Below, one piece after another: positions 7,980 to 16,188 of a stretch of DNA of 64,000 nt. A program made the position numbers and the translations under genes. Position 1 is the stretch's first letter. Each line of letters begins with the position of its first letter. Source of the stretch: Pseudomonadota bacterium (GTDB taxonomy: Bacteria > Pseudomonadota > Alphaproteobacteria > UBA828). The DNA is taken from positions 1-64,000 of the forward strand of contig JAQBTG010000010.1 of the NCBI GenBank assembly GCA_027624955.1, in the 5' to 3' direction. Under the pieces are notes generated by a model. That model saw only the letters and a list, made by a program, of their open reading frames with translations, did not search any database and was not told the origin of the DNA.

Positions 7980-9239
7980 CTAATCCTCCAAACGCTTGCG
8001 GAATCGGTTGAATTCTTGGTGATAAGTTTTGAAGACATCTAGCAGTTTTGGTTCGAAATGCTCTGTCGGGGTGAGGCGGTCATCCCCGACGGTAAGTATG
8101 TTATACGTCTTTTCGTGGCTGAAGGTCGGCTTGTAGGCGCGCTCCGAGCGCAGTGCGTCATAAATATCGGCGATCGCCATAATACGCGCCGAAATCGGAA
8201 TTTTCTCGCCCCTTAGGCCGTCCGGATAGCCCCCACCGTTCCATTGCTCGTGGTGTGAGCGCGCGATATCAGCAGCCATTTGCAAACGATCGGAGCGCTC
8301 CAGAATCTGATGGCCGTAGGTGGTATGCTGGTTCATCTCGAAGCGTTCATCATCGTTGAGACGCCCCCGCTTGGTTAGAATCGCGGAGTTCACGCTCATC
8401 TTGCCAATATCGTGTAGTCGGGCGCTGAAGTGAATTTCATTGCAAAATTCCGTCGGCATGCCGACTTTTTTGGCCATTAAATAGGCATATTCATTGCATC
8501 GGATAATGTGATTTCCGGTGTCTTCGTCATGTACTTCGGCGGCGCGGGCAAGTAGACGGATGGACACCATGAAGGCTTCTTCGGTATCTTTTTGTAACTC
8601 CTCGATCTGAGATTGCTGCGTGCGCAAGGCCTTGTTCTTGACTCTCAGATCAGAGTTGCTTTTGTTTATTTGTTCAAGCATATCAGCACGCTCAATGACA
8701 CGGCCGACAATATGATTGAACGGCATTATCAGATCCGCTTGCGCGTCTTTGAAGGCGACAGTCTCTTTTTTCTTACCTGCTTTGCGATTGATAAGCTGCA
8801 CAACGCCAATTACTTTTTTCTGAAAATTTGTCAGCGGGAATGCCAGCATTGAGCACGAGCGATAGCCGGTCGCCTTGTCGAAGGATTGGTCGAAATCAAA
8901 CGGGACATTTTTCGGAATCGAGTAGAGATCGTCGATCAGTACCGTTTCGCCTGTCGACGCTACATAGCCGGCGATTGAGGTTGGCACGATTGGAATGCGG
9001 AAATCCGCCTTGCTCAGCCTGATGCGGTCATTTTGTATGCTGCTGGCTACAAGCCAGTTCTGCTTGCCGGTTTTGCGTACGATGAATATCGAGCCCGCCT
9101 CAGCGCCTGTCATTTGTCGCGCCTTCAGAAGAACACGGTCGAGCAGATCGCGAACCGTCTGTTGCCCCGGTTGCTCGATAAATTCTAGGAATTCGAGAAT
9201 TGAACTCATATCTCGAAGCCGCTCCCCGCCATGTGCCAT
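7980..9239 (-). CDS. GAF plus HD-GYP cyclic-di-GMP phosphodiesterase
   Basis: The 419-residue protein has a GAF sensor domain (about 30-185), a charged probable coiled coil (185-225) and an HD-GYP domain. Catalytic features are present: LHDIGK with the HD pair at 276-277, and HHEQWNGGGYPDGL at 329-342, the extended HD-GYP motif of enzymes that hydrolyse cyclic di-GMP. There is no response-regulator receiver domain, so input comes through the GAF domain, whose ligand is unknown. An alternative start at 9209 (MSSILEFLEF), with GGAG upstream, is possible. It is transcribed towards ygfZ and is probably monocistronic. Confidence 0.9.
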   Translation of the reverse strand: MAHGGERLRDMSSILEFLEFIEQPGQQTVRDLLDRVLLKARQMTGAEAGSIFIVRKTGKQNWLVASSIQNDRIRLSKADFRIPIVPTSIAGYVASTGETVLIDDLYSIPKNVPFDFDQSFDKATGYRSCSMLAFPLTNFQKKVIGVVQLINRKAGKKKETVAFKDAQADLIMPFNHIVGRVIERADMLEQINKSNSDLRVKNKALRTQQSQIEELQKDTEEAFMVSIRLLARAAEVHDEDTGNHIIRCNEYAYLMAKKVGMPTEFCNEIHFSARLHDIGKMSVNSAILTKRGRLNDDERFEMNQHTTYGHQILERSDRLQMAADIARSHHEQWNGGGYPDGLRGEKIPISARIMAIADIYDALRSERAYKPTFSHEKTYNILTVGDDRLTPTEHFEPKLLDVFKTYHQEFNRFRKRLED

Positions 9240-9433
9240 CCAAATGATAACGCGGAATTCCGCACGGAAAAATAATCTGTTTGGCTAGTCCTAATCAATC
9301 GAACACCTAAAAACCCGCTCCGGTTCATTTCCGCCGCCAAGAACTTTGCAATATAGCATTCCGAAGTTAATGCGGCATAACCCGAGATATTAGGTGGTTC
9401 CGCCCGAAACGAAGGAATCCCTTACTTGCGGTA

Positions 9434-10702
9434 TCACTCGGCCGCTTGAAAGGATTCCGAGTAGCCACCGTCACAGGCTGCGCCGTGTTTGGCTTTAGCA
9501 ACTTCGATCGCGGTCCGGCCTTCGTCGAGGCGCTGCGCCCGAGCCGCGTCGTCGTCCTGCAACAAACGATCGAGATAATAATTCAGCAAGTGATGGATCG
9601 CGCGCTCAAGATTTGCCATCGGCCCGGGTACGAAGGCCCTCGAAGCGACGCCGTTCTGTAACGATTCCAGCATTTCATAATCCTCGGTGACGACGAATTC
9701 GATGAAATCACTGTAGATTTTATTCTTCTCTTCGAAGCCCGGAGCATCGAAATACTCTTCCGGCAGCTGGGTATAGACAGTGACCAGGCTAGATTTCTCG
9801 TCGAGCGGAAGCGTCACCAAGGGCTGGATCAGATCATGACGGCCAAATAAATTCATGGTCGGGCGCATAAAGGTGGTGCAGGCAAAAAGATCCGTCACCT
9901 TGCCGCGCAGCCAAGGCATGGTGTCAAACAGGGTCACACCATTTGGCGCCATTGTGTGGCTCTCATAGGTCGCGTCATAGCCATATTTGTTCAGATTGAA
10001 GCGGAAATTGGAGACCGGGAAATGGCCTCCGAACGAACCCTTGTGAATGACGCCGACATGGTACATGTCCATGAAATTTTCGGGCCCAAATTTCCAATTA
10101 CATGGCACGACGACCTCGAGCTTATGTGAAAGGCGGGTATTCTCCGGCTGCAGAAAGGCCGCGAATTCGCGAATACCATCTTCATCAAGATAGTCTGCCA
10201 GGCTCTGGCAATTAGGATCCAAATTGATGAATATATAGCCGCCCCAATCGTCGATTTGAGCGCGCGGCAAACCGCATGTGCTGACATCAAAGCCCTGAAC
10301 TTCAGTGGCGAGCGGCGCATTCAGCAATTGGCCTTGCAAATCATAGACCCACGCATGATAGGGGCAGGTGAATTTGGACAGATTGCCCCGTCCGGAGGCA
10401 ACTTCGACTCCCCTGTGGCGGCAGACATTGCGAAAGGCGTTCATTTTCCCTGCGGTGTCGCGGCATATCAGGACCGGCTCGCCGGCAATGCGAATTGCAG
10501 CGTAATCCCCGGGATTGGGAAATTCCTCAAGTCGTCCGACGCAGAGCCATTCCTTCATAAAAATGGTCTCCACCTCATGCTGATAGAGTTCGGGCGACGT
10601 GTAGAACCAGCCTGGCAAATGTCTGGATTCATGTAGGCCAGCGCGGGTTTTCGCCACTTCCTTCAACAAACTTTCGTCCATCCGAAAATTATTCGCGGAC
10701 AT
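9434..10702 (-). CDS. Rieske non-heme iron oxygenase, large (alpha) subunit
   Basis: The start is set at the ATG at 10702, preceded by a good GGAG eight bases away; this gives 422 residues. The Rieske [2Fe-2S] centre is C-R-H at 94-96 and C-P-Y-H at 113-116. The catalytic domain contains NWKFGPENFMDMYHVGVIH, with Asp212 as the bridging residue and His215 and His220 as mononuclear iron ligands. Such subunits hydroxylate or demethylate aromatic or quaternary-amine substrates using electrons from a reductase. No reductase or beta subunit lies nearby. The substrate is unknown; the catabolic neighbourhood suggests a small nitrogenous or aromatic compound. Confidence 0.92.
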   Translation of the reverse strand: MSANNFRMDESLLKEVAKTRAGLHESRHLPGWFYTSPELYQHEVETIFMKEWLCVGRLEEFPNPGDYAAIRIAGEPVLICRDTAGKMNAFRNVCRHRGVEVASGRGNLSKFTCPYHAWVYDLQGQLLNAPLATEVQGFDVSTCGLPRAQIDDWGGYIFINLDPNCQSLADYLDEDGIREFAAFLQPENTRLSHKLEVVVPCNWKFGPENFMDMYHVGVIHKGSFGGHFPVSNFRFNLNKYGYDATYESHTMAPNGVTLFDTMPWLRGKVTDLFACTTFMRPTMNLFGRHDLIQPLVTLPLDEKSSLVTVYTQLPEEYFDAPGFEEKNKIYSDFIEFVVTEDYEMLESLQNGVASRAFVPGPMANLERAIHHLLNYYLDRLLQDDDAARAQRLDEGRTAIEVAKAKHGAACDGGYSESFQAAE

Positions 10703-10847
10703 CGGCGTTCTCCGTGCAATTGGCATCACAATAAAGGTTTAAAAAAGTATAGGGTATGGAGCCTACATCGAGAACAACAACATTGCGTACACATTAACCA
10801 GCAAGAAATTGTGTAAAAGTCGAAACAGGCCGAGACGTCGGCTATTC

Positions 10848-10877
10848 TTGACAAAATTTGGCGATGCGCCCTAAAAC
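10848..10877 (+). promoter_or_regulatory. Candidate sigma-70 promoter of the SDR gene
   Basis: A consensus -35 hexamer TTGACA (10848-10853) is followed after 18 bases by TAAAAC (10872-10877), about 35 bases before the SDR start codon. It lies in the 209-base divergent region shared with the Rieske gene. Confidence 0.5.
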
Positions 10878-10911
10878 CGGGCACTGAAGCTAACGGGAGA
10901 GGGCAGCACGC

Positions 10912-11679
10912 ATGGCTAGAATCAAAGGCAAAATCGCCCTCGTCACCGGCGCGACCGCGGGAATTGGAATTGCGGTGGCGTTGCGTCTTGCTGAGGAAGG
11001 CGCCCACGTCTATGTCAGCGGCAGAAATGAGGAAGCCGGCAACGACGTAGTCGCAAAAATATTAGAAGCGAAAGGCGAGGCGACATTCTTGCCGATTGAT
11101 GTGGCCCAGGAAGCCGATTGGCAGACCGCCTTAAAATCGATCGAGGAAGCACACGGGCGGCTTGATATTTTGGTCAGCAATGCTGGCATCACCATGTGGC
11201 AAAATATTGAAGACACCGCACTGGAAGATTGGCGCAGTATCATGGCGGTCAATGTGGACGGCGTATTCCTTGGAACGAAACACGCCATACCGCTCATGCG
11301 CCGCGGCGGCGGCGGATCTATCGTCAATATATCCTCTGTGTTGGGCATTACCGGCATCGCGAAAAGAGCGGCCTATACCTCGAGCAAAGCCGCCGTCCGC
11401 CTGTTCACAAAATGTGCCGCGCTCGAATGCGCCGAATACGGCATCCGTGTAAACTCCATTCATCCCGCTTTCATTCATACGCCGATGATGGAAGATGCGG
11501 CGATGAGCATGTATGGCGATGTCGCCACCGGCAAGGCGGAGTTCGGCAAGCTCCATCCCATCGGCCGTGTTGGCGAGCCCATAGATATCGCCAATGGCGT
11601 GCTCTATCTTGCCTCAGACGAATCAGCCTTTACCACCGGCGCTGAACTGGTCATCGACGGCGGCTATACGGCCATATGA
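10912..11679 (+). CDS. Short-chain dehydrogenase/reductase
   Basis: The 255-residue protein is a classical SDR. It has the nucleotide-binding T-G-x3-G-I-G at 12-19, the structural N-A-G at 90-92, catalytic Ser142 (in NISSVLG), Tyr155 and Lys159 (Y-x3-K in AYTSSKAA), and a typical ending TTGAELVIDGGYTAI. A strong ribosome-binding site (GGGAGAGGGC) precedes the ATG. It would oxidise or reduce a hydroxyl/keto group with NAD(P); many relatives are labelled 3-oxoacyl-ACP reductase, but the setting next to a divergent Rieske oxygenase suggests catabolism. Confidence 0.92.
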   Translation: MARIKGKIALVTGATAGIGIAVALRLAEEGAHVYVSGRNEEAGNDVVAKILEAKGEATFLPIDVAQEADWQTALKSIEEAHGRLDILVSNAGITMWQNIEDTALEDWRSIMAVNVDGVFLGTKHAIPLMRRGGGGSIVNISSVLGITGIAKRAAYTSSKAAVRLFTKCAALECAEYGIRVNSIHPAFIHTPMMEDAAMSMYGDVATGKAEFGKLHPIGRVGEPIDIANGVLYLASDESAFTTGAELVIDGGYTAI

Positions 11680-11850
11680 GCGAGCCGGCCTAAGGGCTAG
11701 CGCAGCACGGCAGCGTCGCTCCGCGCCGGGTGCCTGCCGTTTATTTGGGCCGCCACTCGCGCGCCGGTTATGCCGCTGCGCCAATCTGCATCGAGCACTT
11801 GTTTTCCCGCCACGATTTTACCGAAATCGATGGCGTTGCCCGCCCAGGAA

Positions 11851-14304
11851 TTAGCCTGCCGCCTGCTTTGCTTCCTGGATGAGCCGCCAAATCTTGTTTG
11901 GGCGCAATGGCAACTCATTGATTTCGATTCCGAAGGGGCTGAGCGCATCACATATGGCGTTGGTAAGCGCACCCGGCACAGGCGCCGGAATGCCCTCGCC
12001 GAGTCCACGAGAGCCAAGCGGAGTGTACGGGCAGGGCTCACTGGCATCGTGATAGACCTCGATATTCGGGACATCAGCAGCGGTTGCCAATTTGTAGTTT
12101 TCGAAATCCGCCGTCAGTTGCTGGCCGTTCTCATCGTAAATGAACTCCTCGAACATGGTGTTCGATAAGCCTTGAACGACGCCGCCCTGGATTTGCCCCT
12201 CGACGACTTGCGGGTTGATCACAGTGCCGACTTCTTCCGAGGTGACATAGCGGGTGATCTCGAACTGCCCGGTTGCGATATCGACCTCCACCGTCGCGGC
12301 ATGCGCGCTGAAACAAAACATCTGCGTGGGTGCTTCGAAATAGGCGGTGTGCTCGAGCCCGGCGCTTTCACCTGGCGGCATATTGATCGGCGCCATAATG
12401 ATTCTCTCGGCCACATCGCAAAAACGCTGGCGACGATTATTGTCCTTCGAATAGATGATGTTGCCGTCGGCGAAGACAAAATCTTCGGCTGTCGCATCAA
12501 GCTCAAGGTCATGCGCGACAAAGCGCGCCATTTTATCTTTCAGTACGCGGCAGGCCGCAGCAACGGCGCTCACTGTGTAGGAGCCGGCCCGCGCGCCAAC
12601 GGTGCCCGAGGAAAGCGGCGTTGTTGCCGTATCGCCTGTCGTCAGCGCGACATCATCCGGGAGGATGCCAAACTCATGCGCCGCCACCTGGGACATGGTG
12701 GTCTCATGGCTTTGCCCTTGCGGTGCATCGCCTTCGAAAATCGCGACCTTGCCGCGCGGGTCAACGCGCACGGTCGCCGAGCCATAGCCCGGCTGATTCT
12801 CCATCGGCACCAAAACTTCGGAGGCAACGCCCGATGTTTCGGCTCCAACCCCAAAGCCGACGCCAATATAACGCCCCTCGCGCAACGCCGCCTTTTGGCG
12901 GCGACGGAAACCCACCAGGTCAATGCGCTCCAGCAGAAGATCATAGGCGCCGATCCAGTTGCCGCTGTCATAATTGAGACCGGTGGCCGTGGTATAGGGC
13001 AGGTCGCGAATCAAGTTTATGCGCCTGACTTCTGCCGGCTCCATGCCGATACGCCGGGCCACCATGTCGATCGCGCGTTCCAACGCAAAGCGTGTGGGAA
13101 AGGCACCAAATGAGCGCGCCGGGGTCAGCACCGATTTGTTGGTGATCGCGACTCGCATGGAAATATCGCAATTCGGCAAATCATAGGCGTTCGGCATCAG
13201 CGCGGCGCCCATGAAGGGCATAACGAAGCCCCAGTACACGCCGGCGCAACCGTCGCCATTATCGGCCACGCCGCGATCGCGCAGCGCGACAATTTGGCCG
13301 TCCTGGTTTGCTGCGATCTCGAGGTCGTGAAGCTGATCACGTTCCTGGCTCACCGCCATGAGATGTTCCTGGCGGGTTTCCTGCCAGCGCACCGTGGCAT
13401 CCAGTTTGCGCGCCAGGTGACAGACCAGAATGGCTTCACGGTAAAAGGGCGCTTTGACGCCGAACCCGCCGCCTTGGTCGCGCGGCGCAATGACGCGCAG
13501 CTTGTCGGTGGGAATATCGAGCACATCCGACATGGCCAGGCGGTCAATATGCGGCCGCTGAGTGGTGATCCAGGCCGTCAGTCCGTCGACTGAATCCCAG
13601 CGCGCCAGGACGCCGCGTGGCTCAAGTGGCGTAACGCCGCAGCGGTGCATGCGAAAACGCTGCTTGACGACGACCTCGGCACCGCCGAGCAGACGCTCAA
13701 CCTCCGCTTCATTCGCCGCCTGGGATGTTGGGGTCAAGCCGCCAGTGACGGTCTTGGCGAATATCTCATTGCTGTCCCAGCCGTCGTGAACGATGGGTGA
13801 TTCGGGCAACAGCGCCGCTTCCATATCGCCGACATAAGGTAGTGGCTCATAGGTCACGAGAACCGCCTCGGCGGCGTCCGCGGCAAGATATTTATCGGTG
13901 GCGACAATGGCGGCAACCGGCTCGCCGTGGAACTTTGCTTTGCCCACCGCCAACGGCCAAAAGGTCGGGAAATTCGCCTCGAGGTCGGGAACTACCACCG
14001 GCTGCGGCAGCGGCTTGATCTCATGCCTGATCGTTTCGCCGGTCACAATGCAGATAACGCCCGGCATCGCGGCTGCGGCCGCGGTATCGATCGAGACGAT
14101 CCGTGCATGCGCGTGTTCGGAGCGCACGAACATCAAACAAAGCGCCTCCGGCGCCTTGACGTCGCCAAAATATTGGCCTTTTCCGGTCGTCAGGCGGTGG
14201 TCTTCCTTGCGCCTGACCGAGCGGCCGATCCACGTGGTCCCCGATTCAATTTGTGGCAATTGCGCCTCCCGCACACCGTCTGCGTCCTGCATCAAGCTGA
14301 GCAC
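11851..14304 (-). CDS. Xanthine dehydrogenase-family molybdenum subunit (CoxL-type)
   Basis: This 817-residue protein is the molybdopterin-cytosine-dinucleotide-binding large subunit of the xanthine oxidase/CO dehydrogenase family. The front is an alpha/beta hammerhead domain (about 25-135: IGRSVRRKEDHRLTTGKGQY). The rest is the molybdenum-binding region with QGGGFGVK and the near-terminal GLGEG, in which Glu770 matches the catalytic glutamate. I use the GTG at 14304, eight bases after GGGA; the ATG at 14292 is an alternative. The iron-sulfur and FAD subunits normally encoded alongside are absent here. It follows a TauE/SafE permease gene by 16 bases, so the two probably form an operon. Confidence 0.9.
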   Translation of the reverse strand: MLSLMQDADGVREAQLPQIESGTTWIGRSVRRKEDHRLTTGKGQYFGDVKAPEALCLMFVRSEHAHARIVSIDTAAAAAMPGVICIVTGETIRHEIKPLPQPVVVPDLEANFPTFWPLAVGKAKFHGEPVAAIVATDKYLAADAAEAVLVTYEPLPYVGDMEAALLPESPIVHDGWDSNEIFAKTVTGGLTPTSQAANEAEVERLLGGAEVVVKQRFRMHRCGVTPLEPRGVLARWDSVDGLTAWITTQRPHIDRLAMSDVLDIPTDKLRVIAPRDQGGGFGVKAPFYREAILVCHLARKLDATVRWQETRQEHLMAVSQERDQLHDLEIAANQDGQIVALRDRGVADNGDGCAGVYWGFVMPFMGAALMPNAYDLPNCDISMRVAITNKSVLTPARSFGAFPTRFALERAIDMVARRIGMEPAEVRRINLIRDLPYTTATGLNYDSGNWIGAYDLLLERIDLVGFRRRQKAALREGRYIGVGFGVGAETSGVASEVLVPMENQPGYGSATVRVDPRGKVAIFEGDAPQGQSHETTMSQVAAHEFGILPDDVALTTGDTATTPLSSGTVGARAGSYTVSAVAAACRVLKDKMARFVAHDLELDATAEDFVFADGNIIYSKDNNRRQRFCDVAERIIMAPINMPPGESAGLEHTAYFEAPTQMFCFSAHAATVEVDIATGQFEITRYVTSEEVGTVINPQVVEGQIQGGVVQGLSNTMFEEFIYDENGQQLTADFENYKLATAADVPNIEVYHDASEPCPYTPLGSRGLGEGIPAPVPGALTNAICDALSPFGIEINELPLRPNKIWRLIQEAKQAAG

Positions 14305-14320
14305 GGTTCCCGGAACAGGG

Positions 14321-15052
14321 TCAATGGCTGAGCAGAGCGGCGATTCCGTAAGCAGCGATGAAGAGTGTAAGGCCGTTTTGGTATATTGGGTTCGCAGTGC
14401 GCAAAAAGAGCCGGTTGCCGATCAGCAGATAGATCGCCGCTGCGATGCCGGCCATCGGCAGACTGTGCAGCAGTCTCTCGGCTTCGCCTAAGAATGTCAC
14501 AATCATCAATATCTGGACCGCGCCGAAGGCGAGATAGTAATGTGCGACCGTATAACGGATAGCGCCTTTTTCGCTGTGCTGACCGGTGGCGAGAATCGCT
14601 AAGAGGGCGCCGCCGAGATTGGTCATGCCGTGAATGAGGCCCATGACCGCGTGATACAGCATCGAATGTTTCTTGACGACGCCCGAGATCCAGGCATTAG
14701 AGCGCGGCCACAGCCTAAAGACAGCCGAGATTAACATCACCGCGCCGATCAAAATATTGACCCAAGAGCCCAGGGCGCTGCCCTGAATAACCCACAGCCC
14801 AATCCCGATTCCCGGCAGGCAAATTAAATAGAGATTGCGTGAGACGGCGACCCGGTCTTGTTTGGAGGTCGTGACCTGCAGGAGAGAAATGGCGAATGAT
14901 GCAGGGACAAGAAGGCTAATGGCTTCGGTAAAACCATAGCCCAGCAGCAACAGCGTTGGCGTGCCGAAAATCAGCACGCCCATACCGAATATTGATTGAA
15001 CGACCGAGAGAACTGTGATGACCGCCACAACAGTGAAGGTATCTGCCGTCAT
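14321..15052 (-). CDS. TauE/SafE-family membrane permease
   Basis: The 243-residue protein is hydrophobic throughout, with about eight predicted helices, and starts MTADTFTVVAVITVLSVVQS with the glycine-rich GMGVLIFGTPTLLLLGY typical of the TauE/SafE (DUF81) family. Members move sulfonates, sulfite or other organic anions across the inner membrane. A polar loop with LWPRSNAW separates the two halves. Because the molybdenum hydroxylase gene follows closely, it may export or import that enzyme's substrate or product. Specificity cannot be read from the sequence. Confidence 0.85.
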   Translation of the reverse strand: MTADTFTVVAVITVLSVVQSIFGMGVLIFGTPTLLLLGYGFTEAISLLVPASFAISLLQVTTSKQDRVAVSRNLYLICLPGIGIGLWVIQGSALGSWVNILIGAVMLISAVFRLWPRSNAWISGVVKKHSMLYHAVMGLIHGMTNLGGALLAILATGQHSEKGAIRYTVAHYYLAFGAVQILMIVTFLGEAERLLHSLPMAGIAAAIYLLIGNRLFLRTANPIYQNGLTLFIAAYGIAALLSH

Positions 15053-15481
15053 ATCGCTTCCCGCCGATCCGGCGGCCCGTGTAAATATTCGTTATCAAGG
15101 TGAAGCATGGTGGATTGCTGCACTACCAGCCTGCAATGCAATGAGGCCTATTGGCAAAGGAACTGTCCGGGCTTTATGCAGCTCCTTATCCCGGTATGTC
15201 TAATTGTAATGCGGGCAGATGCTCCGCCGGCGCCGGCATATCGCCCTTCGCCGCGGCGGCGGAGAAGGGGGGAGCAGTCGCCGAGACCGAGTGCCACGCT
15301 TTTGATGACGATTTGGCAGATCTTCTTTAGCGGGGAGGCGGGGCAGTGTTAGACGCCTGTGCCGTCAACCGGTCCCAAGCTCTGTCATGGCTGGTAGCCG
15401 TATTTCCGCATTGCTACTGGAGCTCCGGCGGCCTGTCGTCTTGGCTCCGTGCTTGGCCGCCGGCACATATCTTCCGTTAAT
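15053..15481. other. Gene-free interval with one strong palindrome
   Basis: The 429 bases between the permease and the isochorismatase-like gene contain no convincing gene; the longest frame (15107-15352, plus) has a composition unlike a protein. The only clear structure is the GC-rich hairpin at 15244-15269. The left part must carry the promoter of the minus-strand permease operon, but I see no good hexamer pair. Confidence 0.6.
15244..15269. repeat. GC-rich palindromic (REP-like) hairpin
   Basis: CCCTTC at 15244-15249 pairs with GAAGGG at 15264-15269, enclosing a GCCGC/GGCGG stem. There is no T-run on either side, so it is not a standard terminator. It resembles dispersed palindromic elements of proteobacterial intergenic DNA; I see no second copy in the window. 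Confidence 0.45.
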
Positions 15482-16081
15482 CTAATCCGGCAACTGATCC
15501 GCGCGCTCGACAATTATTGCGAACCTGTCACCGAGTGCGGCGAGGCTGGCGTCATGCAGGCTGGCGGCGTCAATCACGCCGCCGGAGGGGGTCGGCAAAT
15601 CGCGCGTGGCGGCGGCGGCGGAGACGAGGGTGGATCGGTAGCCGAGGTCGAGCGCCGCGCGCACGCTGGCGCTGACGCACATGTGGGTCATGAAGCCGAC
15701 GAATATTAGATTTTTCGTATTTAGCTCCTGCAGCTTGTCATGCAGGATAGTGCCGGCGAAGGCGTTGGGCAGGTCTTTGCTGATGATGGTTTCGCTGCCG
15801 GCTTGCGCCACTTGCGGCGCGATCTGGCCGCCCGCACCGTCGAGATCGAAAGCGCCGCCAGCCTGGCCTTTATGCACGATATGAATGATCGGCGCATCGG
15901 CGGCACGTGCGCGCGCCAGCACCCGCCCGGCTTCCGCAAGCGCTGCATCCACGCCCGGCAGTGGCACGCCGCCAGTGACATATTCCATTTGGCAATCGAT
16001 CAGGACGAGAGCGGAATCGGAAAGCGCATTTGGCGTCATATCGGCACCGGCCATTTCCAACAGAGTTTTCGGTTGGCTCAT
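15482..16081 (-). CDS. Isochorismatase-family cysteine hydrolase
   Basis: The 199-residue protein has the catalytic triad of this alpha/beta family: Asp29 in LVLIDCQ, Lys102 in SKDLPNAF and Cys135 in FMTHMCVSASVRAA. Members hydrolyse amides such as nicotinamide, N-carbamoylsarcosine or ureidoacrylate (RutB). It is divergent from the triple-RidA gene, 107 bases away. A RutB-type hydrolase beside a RidA-type protein recalls the Rut uracil pathway, but the other rut genes are missing, so the true substrate is open. Its length is normal for the family. Confidence 0.9.
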   Translation of the reverse strand: MSQPKTLLEMAGADMTPNALSDSALVLIDCQMEYVTGGVPLPGVDAALAEAGRVLARARAADAPIIHIVHKGQAGGAFDLDGAGGQIAPQVAQAGSETIISKDLPNAFAGTILHDKLQELNTKNLIFVGFMTHMCVSASVRAALDLGYRSTLVSAAAATRDLPTPSGGVIDAASLHDASLAALGDRFAIIVERADQLPD

Positions 16082-16188
16082 AAAATTTTTCCTCTTGCTG
16101 CGTTCAACAAACGGTACTTTATGGCGTCGTGAAATGCGATAAAGTCTTTTGTGAAACGCAGAACCAGCATCGGGATAAGGGGACGAAC

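Noticed and set aside
12172-13113. A 313-codon plus-strand frame opposite the molybdenum hydroxylase
   Set aside because: Shadow of the XDH-type gene, which is continuous and has family motifs along its whole length.
15107-15352. An 81-codon plus-strand frame in the gap after the permease
   Set aside because: It contains the GC-rich palindrome, runs of arginine and no family resemblance.
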